Assembly (NCBI GenBank): GCA_030144725.1
Contig: JASKMD010000008.1
Span: 14,608,836-14,672,835, forward strand
Length of the DNA stretch: 64,000 bases
Origin: Haematococcus lacustris
Taxonomy: Eukaryota; Chlorophyta; Chlorophyceae; Chlamydomonadales; Haematococcaceae
Direction of reading: 5' to 3'
In this document: one piece after another, positions 21,101-30,950 of the stretch
Layout: each line of letters starts with the position of its first letter
Position numbering within the stretch: position 1 is the stretch's first letter
The notes under the pieces: model-generated
Told to the model about the DNA's origin: nothing
The model's input: the letters and a program-made list of their open reading frames with translations, nothing else
Databases searched by the model: none
Program-made: the position numbers and the translations under genes

Positions 21101-21104
21101 GCAG

Positions 21105-21745
21105 CCTGCAGGGCAGGGCAGGGCAGGGCAGGGCTGGGAGGGGGTGGGGCAGGGCTGGGTAGGGCAGGGAGGGGCAACGCAAGGCTGGGAGGGGGTGGGG
21201 CAGGGCTGGGAGGGGGTTGGGCAGGGCTGGGCAGGGAGGGGAGGGGCAACGCAAGGCTGGGAGGGGGTGGGGCAGGGCTGGCAGGGGGTTGGGCAGGGCT
21301 GGGCAGGGAGGGGAGGGGCAATGCAAGGCTGGAAGGGGGGTGGAGAAGGGCTGGGAGGGGGTGGGACAGGGCTGGGCAGGGAGGGGAGGGGCAACGTAAG
21401 GCTGGGAGGGGGTGGGGCAGGGCTGAGATGGGGTGGGGCAGGGCTGGGAGGGGGTGGGGCAGGGTTATGCAGGGAGGGAAGGGGCAACGCAAGGCTGGAT
21501 GAGGTGGTGGGGCAGGGCTGGGAGGTGGTGGGGCAGGGCTGGGTAGGGAGGGGAGGGGAGGGGCAACGCAAGGCTGGGAGGGGGTCGGGCAGGGCTGGGC
21601 TGAGGCGGCGAGGGGCAACGTAAGGATGGGCTGCGGTGGGGCAGGGCTGGGCTGGGGTGGGGCAGGGCTGAAAGGGGGTGGGGCAGGGCCGGGCGGGGAG
21701 GGGAGGGGCAATGCAAGGCTGGGAGGGGTGGGGCAGGGCTGGGTA
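21105..21745. repeat. G-rich minisatellite (GGGCAGGGCTGGGAGGGGGTGG)
   Basis: About 28 units of 20-24 bp with a longer period of about 65-90 bp punctuated by GGGGCAACGCAAGGCT. The strand has dense runs of three or more G and is a strong quadruplex candidate. Long frames of 200-350 codons on both strands are repeat translations. Confidence 0.95.
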
Positions 21746-21872
21746 TCGAACCATGAACATTAGCACATGTCGGAGGGCAGCGTTTCCTGCCATGGAGACA
21801 CCTCCACCAAACAAGGAGAAGTAGTGCCGCATGAGACCGATGTCATACCAAGTATGAATCTGGATTTGACTG

Positions 21873-22251
21873 CTAGGCCAACAAAAGAAGTGCACACTCC
21901 TTGCAGCCAGTGCACTGCCAAACAGTTAGCGAAAAGCAATGATGAAGATCGATGTACTCCACCTCCTCATGTCTCTCCACTTGCTGCAATGGTGACAGTC
22001 CAGCTGAGCTTGCTGCATGCTGTGCTGCATGCTGCTCCCAAGCTAAGTCAAGTTGCTCCTGCATGGCAGCCTGTAGGGCTGCTCTCTTGCTTGTGAGAAG
22101 CTGCTCATGTGCAGGAGCTGAGGCGGCATAGTCAAACCGACGCTGTGTCTCATTCTGACGGGCTGCAGTGTCAGAACGCTCCTTGCTGATAGCCCACTTG
22201 ACCCAGCCCTTTGTTGGGGCTGGGGCTGGTCGTCGAATGCAAGCATATCAG
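21873..22251 (-). CDS. Gln/Glu-rich helical protein fragment, probably transposon-borne
   Basis: Reading the minus strand from about 22251, a coding-like frame gives PTKGWVKWAISKERSDTAAR, QNETQRRFDYAASAPAHEQL and QEQLDLAWEQHAAQHAA. It continues to VERHEEVEYIDLHHCF and stops shortly after 21890. Charged helical composition and absence of stops over about 115 codons suggest genuine coding. I do not recognise a domain. It lies between the arms of the 17.6/22.8 kb inverted repeat, so it may belong to that element. Upstream minus-strand exons toward 22460 are possible but were not resolved. An in-frame start codon was not identified, and coordinates are approximate. Confidence 0.35.
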
Positions 22252-22459
22252 GCATGTATAGCTCAGCTGCCCCAGGTGCCCACTGTCCCCATCCCGCCAC
22301 CCGTTGCCCAACACGACCAGCATGCTTCTTGGCAGGTCGGGGCTGCTCTTGTGCTGACGGTGGATGCTTTCAAATGCTGTCCGCCCTTCATCCTTCTGCG
22401 GAGAGCTCGGGAAAACAGGCATGACCCAAATGAGCCATCGCCGCGGCGGGCTGAAATCC

Positions 22460-22838
22460 ATCAGCGGTTACGGGCTGCTCGCTGCTCGTTCCTGCTGAGG
22501 TTTCTGCTGAGGTTTCTGCTGTGGTTGGGCTTGTCGCATCTAGCGTGGTGGCTGCTGTGGCTGCTGTGGCTGCTGTGGCTGCTGTGGCTGGGCTTGTCGC
22601 ATCTAGCGTGGTGGCAATTGATGCTGCCAGCGCTGCGGCCCACGCTGCACAACCTAGCAATAGCAGTGTAATCAGTCCTAGCACGCGTGCGGTGCGAGCG
22701 CACAGGTGCGCACAGGTGCCCAGGAAGGTGGCGCAGTACAGCGGGCGGGATGCGGTTGGGCGGTTGGAAGGTCCCCCTATGAGGGGGAGCGACCTCCCCC
22801 CCATAGGGGGAGGTCCTCATGGGAGACCTGATTGCGCG
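22460..22838 (-). repeat. inverted repeat arm R (pair with 17632-17950)
   Basis: Reverse complement of the left arm, including the nested CCCCCTATGGGGG palindromes and the hydrophobic frame. It is expanded by GTGGCTGCT units at 22545-22590. Confidence 0.85.
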
Positions 22839-22966
22839 GATTGAAGCGTCGGAATGCGGCCGCGCTGAGGCACACGCTGAGCTGGTCGGGCATGTTGCCG
22901 GGTATCCGACACTACAGACCGGTGTGTGTCCTTAACCTAGGAGTTGGGACTGTGTCCCTAGCCTTT

Positions 22967-23020
22967 TCGCTAGAGCCCTACCCTATGCACACACTAGCGC
23001 ACACACATCCCCTTTGTAAG
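22967..23020 (+). repeat. scrap of a Fanzor element 3' end
   Basis: GCTAGAGCCCTA...CACACACATCCCCTTTGT(A/G)AGGG matches the post-stop region of the Fanzor element at 40160-40205, including the CCCCTTTGTGAGGGG-type hairpin. It is followed at once by AT-rich DNA. Confidence 0.55.
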
Positions 23021-23212
23021 GGACAATCGTGTTGTCACTGACAAATTGTCGTACTGTCACTGAAATACTAATAATAACAATAATAATTATCGTATAATAC
23101 TAATAATTATACTAATAAGCATACTAGTATTATACTAATAATTTTCGTACAATACTATTAATGGAAATAATGATTGTCGTACTGTCACTGACAAATTGTC
23201 GTATTGTCACGT
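23021..23212. other. AT-rich island with repeated TTGTCGTACTGTCACTGA
   Basis: The core (23060-23165) is TAATAATTAT-like. It is bracketed on both sides by GACAAATTGTCGTA(C/T)(T)GTCAC units. It ends exactly where the 1 kb inverted duplication begins. Base composition is very unlike the rest of the window. No coding frame was found. Confidence 0.6.
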
Positions 23213-24206
23213 AAGGCCATCCCACCCAAACTAACACGCCGAAACACGGCAACGCAGCCTTCGCAATCATATCTGCAGCACCTCTGTTAGGGCCTCGCGC
23301 AGCCGATCAGCCAAAACCACTTTCAGCCCAACAGTAGAAAGTCCGCGAGCCTTCAGTTCGTCCTTTAGCTGCGTCACCTTGAGACCCTCGAGCCATGTTT
23401 CCTTATCCTTCGACAGCCCCATCCCGCAGCGCCAAAGCGGCAAGGGGAAGCGGCTAGTTGGCTCACATGCAAACGCATGTGGTCCATCTAGCTTGCGCCA
23501 CAGTAAACTGCAAGAGCTGTGTGATGTCATGCCGTACGCTGCTGTAGTTAGCCAAGCTCAAACCTATGCCGGCTAGATTGAAGCGACCTGCGGCAGGTGC
23601 AGGTTGCAGCCAGGCTCATATAAACCACTAATGTTGGTATGCATAACTCCACACAGGCATTCCTTTCAGGCTGCTGCATCTCAAATTAGGTTCGTCCCCG
23701 TTGACACCAATGCCTTTGGCAACCTTAGCAGTATCAGATTGAAACTCACACATGTCATGCAGAGACTAGGACTGGGCCAAACACTTCACGTTGATACATA
23801 CATCGTATGGCCGTGCTGCACCCCCCGCAAGCAATGGATTATCAGTTCAATCACTACGCCCCGCCCCCTTTTGGCGGGCGTCCCCTGGGCTTCTTTGCCC
23901 CTTTCCAAGCCTCCGCGTACTTGCAGCTGCCACCACCACCAGCTCCACGTTTTCCCCCGTCAAAAGTTCACAAGCCCCGGCGCAGGAAGCCCCCCGTCGC
24001 AGGGCCTGGGGCTGGCGCCAAACAGTGGAACCGTAGGCAGCAAGGTGCGAGAAGTCTTTACAGGCGCTATTCCCATCCAACACGACCTCACCGTGGCTTC
24101 TCTGTACGTCCTTCGCTTACCCAAGGCGCGTACACGACCCCCCGTACAGTGCCACCCGCACCTGACAACGCGTCTTACGGTTTCTTGGCGCCAGGTGCGG
24201 TGTCAG
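23213..24206. repeat. 1 kb inverted duplication, arm A
   Basis: Reverse complement of 29955-30950 at about 97 percent by eye. It carries the divergent promoter region and first exons of two genes: the ACINUS-like gene (minus strand here) and the coiled-coil gene (plus strand here). The break at 23213 lies inside intron 1 of the ACINUS-like gene; the other break, near 24206, is just past the first exon of the coiled-coil gene. Confidence 0.92.
23267..23422 (-). pseudogene. orphan first exon of the ACINUS-like gene (SAP domain)
   Basis: A minus-strand copy of exon 1 (MGLSKDKETWLEGLKV, then LKDELKARGLSTVGLKVVL) with its GT donor and most of intron 1 is followed by unrelated AT-rich DNA instead of exon 2. 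Without a downstream acceptor it can encode only a 51-residue SAP peptide that reads through the donor site to a stop. This is a product of the inverted duplication; the protein sequence is unchanged relative to the intact gene at 30739. Confidence 0.85.
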
Positions 24207-24415
24207 GCGACCTAGACGACCTGCAGGCAGCACACCAACGCCTGCAGGATGAGCATACGGCTTTGCAGCAGGTGGCATCCAGAGCGGCAGCTACCAATCA
24301 ACCACTCCCTACCAGTGTCCAGGACCGTCACATGGCTGGTTACGCAGCTGGTCCCGACTGGTTACGAAAACCAAACATCGCAGCATTTTTTCAAGCCAAA
24401 AGTCATTTTAAATGA
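23834..24415 (+). CDS. paralogue of the coiled-coil gene with a different C-terminus
   Basis: The first 120 or so codons match exon 1 of the gene at 29295-30327 (MDYQFNHYAPPPFGG..., basic PPSKVHKPRRRKPP). Instead of splicing at the GCCAG/GTGCGG donor, the frame stays open past the duplication breakpoint. It adds DLDDLQAAHQRLQDEHTALQ, a short coiled coil, then ends FFQAKSHFK at 24415, giving a 193-residue product. The new tail may be a genuine chimera created by the duplication, or the donor may still be used with an unseen acceptor. Function is unknown; the proline-rich, Arg/Lys-rich start suggests a disordered nucleic-acid or cytoskeletal partner. Confidence 0.45.
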   Translation: MDYQFNHYAPPPFGGRPLGFFAPFQASAYLQLPPPPAPRFPPSKVHKPRRRKPPVAGPGAGAKQWNRRQQGARSLYRRYSHPTRPHRGFSVRPSLTQGAYTTPRTVPPAPDNASYGFLAPGAVSGDLDDLQAAHQRLQDEHTALQQVASRAAATNQPLPTSVQDRHMAGYAAGPDWLRKPNIAAFFQAKSHFK

Positions 24416-25320
24416 ATTATTTTCACGTAAAAGACATTTTTTGGTATTGGTTTGGTAACGAAATCCAGGCCTAGAAAACAGGCTTTTGGTTCCGATCGTT
24501 ACGTATTACGCAAATAAAAATCACTGCTCCCTACGGGCTGCTCGACGCAGCCCTCCAAGGGCAAGTGCATATCTACCGGCAGAAACGCCGCCCCCACCAC
24601 TTCCCACTCACCTTTAAGCAGAGGCAGCAACTACTGCTTTTGGAGCAACACCCCGTCTCAATGGAGGTGTTGAGGCGATGTGCAGAGGCCGGCTACAAAT
24701 GGCTGGCTACAGATGGCCGGCTACAGATGGCACAGCAGCTCAGCCCAGCCGGCCTCGCACCCTCACCAACAGACATCTCCAATTCAACTCAAAAGGCGTT
24801 TGTGGGGAGGCCAGCAGCTAGGGCTGCACCCTACAATGCTCACCACTGCTCGAGCACCGTCAGGTTGCATCTAGAGACCGGTGTCAGCCGCCGTGCATTC
24901 TCCAAGTGCCGGCAATGCTTCGTCTCTCAGCAGTGCGTCCTCCCTAACCCACACCGACCAGGCAAGATACCCACAATTGTGCTTGCTGGTGCACCCCCTC
25001 AGCAGTAGCAACAGCTGGCAGCGGCAAGCACGTCACGTAAGCGTGAGGCACCTGCAGCAAACAAGTCGAGGGCAACAAAGCAAGGTGAGACAACACCACG
25101 TACTGCACCTAGCACCTTGTTTAAGCATAGTAGAGCAGCCGGTAATTCACTTGCGCCAGCAGCAGCTTCAAAACTTAATAATGGTATCCAGTTGTCACGA
25201 CTATCGTCGTCGCGTCCACATGCCAGAAATAAATCATGTTCCGACTGTTGTTGCGCGTTACAGGTGCCACTCACAACAGTGGGAACGCCTAACGTATTGT
25301 TTGTTTGTTTGGCTCATGGC
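24416..25320. other. intergenic, no gene recognised
   Basis: Several 150-200 codon frames exist but overlap on different frames and lack family features or splice logic. GGCTACA(G/A)ATGGC is tandemly repeated three times near 24690-24730. Confidence 0.4.
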
Positions 25321-25580
25321 ACTCATAGAACTTAATCCTTGCATTCGTCCCTGCACTTTGCCGACCTTGCCCGTTCAGGCTGAAATTTTGATAGATGGTA
25401 GTTTACAAAAAAACCTATCCCTGCACTCATCCCTGCACTTACGTCACAAGGCCACAGCGCAGCCGCTTTTCTTGACTAATATGTCAAACTAATCGTAAAC
25501 TACCATCTATCAAAATTTCAGCCTGAACGGGCAAGGTCGGCAAAGTGCAGGGACGAATGCAGGGATTAAGTTCTATGAGT
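25321..25580. mobile_element. foldback element with 86 bp inverted arms
   Basis: Arms 25321-25406 and 25495-25580 are reverse complements with one mismatch in 86 bp, around an 88 bp spacer. The outer ends are ACTCATAGAACTTAATCC and its complement. A clear target duplication was not identified. It lies 20 bp from the 3' end of a Fanzor relic. Confidence 0.85.
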
Positions 25581-25600
25581 GTGGAATGATTCACATGCCA

Positions 25601-26150
25601 CTATCGTTGCCGTTGGTGCCGCCAATGCCACATCCGGAGCAGGCCTCTGTCGCGCACTTGCACCCACTCCTGGCCCACTCTACCTGGGTCAGGCATTGCG
25701 GGGCGGTCCAGCCAGCTGCTGAGCTTGCGTGGGCGGCCCGGCCCGGCAGCAATGCGGCGGATGTTCAGCGCGGCTGACACGTCCCAATCATAGAACCTGC
25801 GCTTGATGACATTGCTTGTTGAGCACATCAAGCCCCGGCTCAAGGACCGCTTCGCCATGCTGCGAACCTGGTACAGCCACCTACAAGGCAAATCAAGCCA
25901 TGTATAGCCTGGACAGTGCAGGGCACAGTCTAGGCTGATGTGTGCAGCCTGAAGTGCGAATGCATCTGAGGTCACTCACATGAAGGACTCTGCTTGACCT
26001 TGCACCACGTTGGTGCGGGCAGAGCTGACCCGGCTGGTACGCAACTCATGCACCAGCACCATGCGTCTAACCTGAAGGGTTCTCGTGCCTGAGCCATCAT
26101 TGAACAGGACGTGAATCATTGTGTGTACGTTCTTCACAACAGGGGGGTGC
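25601..26150 (-). pseudogene. Fanzor (TnpB-like) nuclease 3' fragment
   Basis: The upstream exon, approximately 26150-26000, reads RRMVLVHELRTSRVSSARTN, matching the RuvC-II block VVLVDEFRTSRVSSA of the intact copy with the catalytic Glu kept. After an intron it continues WLYQVRSMAKRSLSRGLMC and FYDWDVSAALNIRR, the RuvC-III block with the Asp kept and Arg changed to Trp, ending at 25601. The last intron of the intact copy (between MCLTSINNIT and RFYDRD) is absent here, so this is a different lineage or a processed piece. Upstream, an in-frame TAA and the pentanucleotide tract replace the rest of the gene. It is a relic, not a working nuclease. Confidence 0.75.
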
Positions 26151-26248
26151 CTCAGTGCCGCCGCTTGGGGGCGTTATGGTCCTCCACGTAGCGCAGTGCA
26201 CTCGCCTTGGCTCACACAGCCGCACCGCAGACCCACCGCAGCCTCCGG

Positions 26249-26612
26249 CCCCGCCCCGCCCCGCCCCGCCCCGCCCCGCCCCGCCCCGCCCCGCCCCGCC
26301 CCGCCCCGCCCCGCCCCGCCCCGCCCCGCCCCGCCCCGCCCCGCCCCGCCCCGCCCCGCCCCGCCCCGCCCCGCCCCGCCCCGCCCCGCCCCGCCCCGCC
26401 CCGCCCCGCCCCGCCCCGCCCCGCCCCGCCCCGCCCCGCCCCGCCCCGCCCCGCCCCGCCCCGCCCCGCCCCGCCCCGCCCCGCCCCGCCCCGCCCCGCC
26501 CCGCCCCGCCCCGCCCCGCCCCGCCCCGCCCCGCCCCGCCCCGCCCCGCCCCGCCCCGCCCCGCCCCGCCCCGCCCCGCCCCGCCCCGCCCCGCCCCGCC
26601 CCGCCCCGCCCA
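26249..26612. repeat. (CCGCC)n microsatellite, about 72 copies
   Basis: Perfect pentanucleotide array; the minus strand is (GGCGG)n. It produces apparent PRPAP / RGGAG proteins in all frames because 15 bp is the codon period. Confidence 0.98.
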
Positions 26613-27372
26613 GACCAGACCCGCCCAGACCAGACCCGCCCCGCCCAGACCCGCCCCGCCCCGCCCCGCCCCGCCCCGCCCCGCCCCGCCCCGCCCCGAC
26701 CAGACCAGACCAGACCAGACCAGACCAGACCAGACCAGACCAGACCAGACCAGACCAGACCAGACCAGACCAGACCAGACCAGACCAGACCAGACCAGAC
26801 CAGACCAGACCAGACCAGACCAGACCAGACCAGACCAGACCAGACCAGACCAGACCAGACCAGACCAGACCAGACCAGACCAGACCAGACCAGACCAGAC
26901 CAGACCAGACCAGACCAGACCAGACCAGACCAGACCAGACCAGACCAGACCAGACCAGACCAGACCAGACCAGACCAGACCAGACCAGACCAGACCAGAC
27001 CAGACCAGACCAGACCAGACCAGACCAGACCAGACCAGACCAGACCAGACCAGACCAGACCAGACCAGACCAGACCAGACCAGACCAGACCAGACCAGAC
27101 CAGACCAGACCAGACCAGACCAGACCAGACCAGACCAGACCAGACCAGACCAGACCAGACCAGACCAGACCAGACCAGACCCGCCCAGACCTGCCCAGAC
27201 CCGCCCCGCCCCGCCCCGCCCCGCCCAGACCAGCCCAGCCCAGACCAGACCAGACCAGACCAGACCAGACCCGCCCAGACCTGCCCAGACCCGCCCCGCC
27301 CCGCCCCGCCCCGCCCAGACCAGCCCAGCCCAGACCAGACCAGACCAGACCAGACCAAGCCAGACCAGACCA
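26613..27372. repeat. (CCAGA)n microsatellite with mixed CCGCC/CCAGA borders
   Basis: 26700-27180 is about 96 perfect CAGAC units. 26613-26699 and 27181-27372 are mosaics in which CCCGC and CCAGA units alternate, including a 97 bp mosaic block that is itself duplicated (27181-27260 and 27268-27345). Confidence 0.97.
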
Positions 27373-28300
27373 GACTCACCAAGGCCCAGACCAGCCTCAC
27401 CAAGTCTTGCTCTTCAGGTACTTGGCTACCACGCGCAACTGCCTGCACCTGCTCCATGTCTGCCCGCACTTGATGCAAATCTGCCACTGTATCAAGAACA
27501 AACATTTCATGTCGCTTGTTCTCTAGGTGCAACGGGTGCAACACAGAGGAGGACACAGTGGAGGAGGGGGGGTGTAACCCAGTGATCCCTTAGTGTGCGC
27601 CGACCCAAATGGTGTATTCTGCGAGGAGCGAACATGAAAAGATGCTTCAATCAACCCATCTAGGTGCCCCGCACGCCCGGCAGGCATCGCGTTGGGTGTT
27701 GGCCGGACATTCCATTTGTGCACAACCAGCCCACTGCGCTAGTTAGATGGAGTCACAGCGATGTGGCTCACCGTGCCAAGGAGACCTGTCTCGCCGCTGT
27801 GATTTGTTCGCGGGCACATGTGGCAGTACGCGAGCAAAGAATGCGATGGTTTGCGCTAATGGTAGATGACGCACATCGGTACACAGCTAGCAATCTGACA
27901 AACGCTATTGAAAACGATGAAGTATTGAGAGAATACTTGCATGACCCATGTTTTGGGCGCCTGACTGCGGGCCTGCGCTTCGACGCCGCTCACTACGGTT
28001 GACGGTGCAATTGCGGTAGCGAATGGTAGTCCGGATGTGGAGAACAGCATGGTACCCTATTTACAAGAGAGCTTGTCTAACCGATTCTATGGCCTTGCTT
28101 CCACATGAAGGACATTTGTGCTGCAGACATTGCGCATAAGGAAGAGCTGCACCTACACCATGTTCGTTAAGCAATGCCAGAAGCTGCAGATGTGGCGTCT
28201 TCTCACGATTCACGCAAGCTATTGATGTAAGTAACGGGCTCCATCTGTAAGATTGCCAGGCTAGTGCAGACATTTGACTGTAATATATCTAGATCCAAAT
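27373..28300. other. unassigned region with one possible coding exon
   Basis: A plus-strand frame at about 27740-28002 (RWSHSDVAHRAKETCLAAVI ... LREYLHDPCFGRLTAGLRFD) has a natural amino-acid composition but no recognised family. A minus-strand frame at 28081-28270 contains a CxxC pair (HKCPSCGSKAIESV). Neither could be linked to other exons. Confidence 0.3.
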
Positions 28301-29294
28301 CATTATTCACACTCCGAGTTGCTGATGGGCTAAGCCAAGCGGCCATACCAGGCTGCAGGGTTACCACAATCAGCCACCATCACAGGCATGTCAGGCATGA
28401 GTCGAGGCCCTGGTTCAATGAGCACAAAACCCTCTCCCTTGCTTCCCCCGCTCCATTACTGGGCTCCACCAATATGGCGCTCACTTGGTAGTCAAGTAGT
28501 AACTGACGTGTTAGGACGACACCAGCCTGCCCAACAATAGCAAATGCAGTAGTTTGCATGAGTTGTAAGATTGAATTGCGTGCTTACAGTGGACGCAAAG
28601 GTGTGCTAGCAGGCTTGCTTTACATTTCATGCCATGCCAGAGTTGCTGCATGGATAGAACTGATTGCTGATCATCACTGCAATCCAACCTGTAATATCAG
28701 CAAGTCTCATGGTGTGCGTCAGGCCATCAGCATACACACGACAGCTGCATGTCTATCCTGCTGCACTACTGCAGCCACCTCGCACCCTTTTGCACACAGT
28801 TGATGACGATGTACAAGACCAAAAAGCACTCAACAGTGTTATTGTCAACTTGTCCATATGCATACTGGCCTGCTAGAGCAGGCAGGCCATGCAACAGCTG
28901 GTAGTCTAGTGTACAATGACAGCATACACATAGCTCTCACATTCGCTTCATCCAAACCCACCAGCTTGCTGGCAGGGTGAGCCAAGCGCAGCCACTCGGC
29001 GGAGGTGCGCCAGCGCGGAAGGCGGGGCGCAATCTGGAGAACGTTTATGCACACAGCAAGCGTCAACAGGGGCTGTGGTAACAACAGCCACAACAGCAGT
29101 GCATGGCACTTGACCATCCCTAGGTTGCTTTGCATATGTAAACAGCCTCTTACCAGGTCCTCTTGCCAAGGACTTGGCTTCAGCCAAGGGCGAGAGCTGC
29201 TCCCAGGCTGGCTAAAGCGCAAGGTGTCTGCAAATGTGAAGCTTGCAACAGCAAGCAAAACATCAGCAGCACCTAGCATATAGTGACAGCTTGT
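28301..29294. other. unassigned region, possible minus-strand exons
   Basis: On the minus strand two splice-bounded segments look coding: about 29240-29150 (FADTLRFSQPGSSSRPWLKP) and about 29080-28940 (VLQIAPRLPRWRTSAEWLRL, HPASKLVGLDEAN). They could be 3' exons of another gene, but no family or complete model was reached. Confidence 0.3.
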
Positions 29295-30327
29295 TTAGCC
29301 AGCCAATGTCAGCTCTTGATGTGCACCACCTTCCGCATGCACTGCATCGGCAGGCACCGGACTGCTAGTGGCAGCAGGCACCGGGCTGCTTGTGGCAGCA
29401 GGGACAGGGCTGTGAGAAGTAGGAGCAACTGCCTCATCACTGCTGCTGGCATGTGCCAAGCAATCCTCCTGCTCCTCATGCTTGGCTAGCCGCCGCTGCA
29501 GGTCTGCAACTTGTTTGGATAGGAGGTAGACCTGTTCTTCTAATCTTAGCTTTGCATCCTCCAATGCCATGTTGCGTGACTCGAGCTCAGCCATGTCCTG
29601 GGAGCGACCTTGTGCACCCTCGTCGCTTAAAGACTCGTCATCCGACCATGTCCCGTCCTCAGCACAACTGAGTAGAGGCTGGTTGGTGCCATAGAGATCG
29701 ATGCCCGCAGCAGCTCCCAGCTCCGCTGCCTCACGATCTACTCCGGAAAAGCCTTGGCGCCACGCAGTACCAGGTTGAAAGGGGTTGGGGGTTGCAGTGT
29801 GCACACGAGCGTCTTCTTGCGTAGGTGATGCGAGACACGAAGCTGCGGGCGACAAATACCAAGAATGAGGTAAGCACTGTTAGAGATGTGCCTGGGTGCT
29901 GGGACTATGCGACTATGCTGCGGGGTGCTAAGCATACGAAACTAACGTCCGTGCCTGACACCGCACCTGGCGCCAAGAAACCGTAAGACGCGTTGTCAGG
30001 TGCGGGTGGCACTGTACGGGGGGTCGTGTACGCGCCTTGGGTAAGCGAAGGACGTACAGAGAAGCCACGGTGAGGTCGTGTTGGATGGGAATAGCGCCTG
30101 TAAAGACTTCTCGCACCTTGCTGCCTACGGTTCCACTGTTTGGCGCCAGCCCCAGGCCCTGCGACGGGGGGCTTCCTGCGCCGGGGCTTGTGAACTTTTG
30201 ACGGGGGGAAACGTGGAGCTGGTGGTGGTGGCAGCTGAAAGTACGGGGAGGCTTGGAAAGGGGCAAAGAAGCCCAGGGGATGCCCGCCAAAAGGGGGCGG
30301 GGCGTAGTGATTGAACTGATAATCCAT
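29295..30327 (-). CDS. two-exon proline-rich and leucine-zipper coiled-coil protein
   Basis: Exon 1 is 30327-29967 and exon 2 is 29842-29295; the junction restores the frame (CCA G | CT TCG). The product is about 302 residues. Residues 1-120 are disordered and Pro/Arg-rich (MDYQFNHYAPPPFGG, PPSKVHKPRRRKPP). The middle is acidic (SCAEDGTWSDDESLSDEGAQ). It is followed by a classic leucine-repeat coiled coil (MAELESRNMALEDAKLRLEE, VYLLSKQVADLQRRL) and a Ser/Pro tail with SPVPAATS repeats. The start could also be nine codons upstream (30354). The gene is divergent from the ACINUS-like gene, so the roughly 400 bp between them probably holds a bidirectional promoter. I do not recognise the family; a dimeric scaffold or regulator is as much as composition allows. 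Confidence 0.6.
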
Positions 30328-30950
30328 TGCTTGCGGGGGGTGCAGCACGGCCATACGATGTATGTATCAACGTGCAGTGTTTGGCCCAGTCCTAGTCTCT
30401 GCATGACATGTGTGAGTTTCAATCTGATACTGCTAAGGTTGCCAAAGGCATTGGTGTCAACGGGGACGAACCTAATTCGAGATGCAGCAGCCTGAAAGGA
30501 ATGCCTGTGTGGAGTTATGCATACCAACATTAGTGGTTTATATGAGCCTGGCTGCAACCTGCACCTGCCGCAGGTCGCTTCAATCTAGCCGGCATAGGTT
30601 TGAGCTTGGCTAACTACAGCAGCGTACGGCATGACATCACACAGCTCTTGCAGTTTACTGTGGCGCAAGCTAGATGGACCACATGCGTTTGCATGTGAGC
30701 CAACTAGCCGCTTCCCCTTGCCGCTTTGGCGCTGCGGGATGGGGCTGTCGAAGGATAAGGAAACATGGCTCGAGGGTCTCAAGGTGACGCAGCTAAAGGA
30801 CGAACTGAAGGCTCGCGGACTTTCTACTGTTGGGCTGAAAGTGGTTTTGGCTGATCGGCTGCGCGAGGCCCTAACAGAGGTGCTGCAGATATGATTGCGA
30901 AGGCTGCGTTGCCGTGTTTCGGCGTGTTAGTTTGGGTGGGATGGCCTTAC
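29955..30950. repeat. 1 kb inverted duplication, arm B (parental)
   Basis: This copy is continuous with both complete genes, so it is the likely parent of arm A at 23213-24206. Differences include HPLGFF versus RPLGFF and SPYFQ versus SAYLQ in the coiled-coil exon. The SAP exon is identical. Confidence 0.9.

Noticed and set aside
20849..21895. Pro-rich frame of 348 codons on the minus strand
   Set aside because: Translation of the G-rich minisatellite; no unique sequence or domain.
23604..24215. Alternative frame MQPGSYKPLML... and its copy at 29928-30557
   Set aside because: The overlapping frame starting MDYQFNHY has a consistent splice junction to the leucine-zipper exon and more protein-like composition.
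26119..27585. Frames of 440-490 codons (PAPPR and PDQTR repeats)
   Set aside because: Pentanucleotide arrays are open in all frames; composition follows the repeat unit only.
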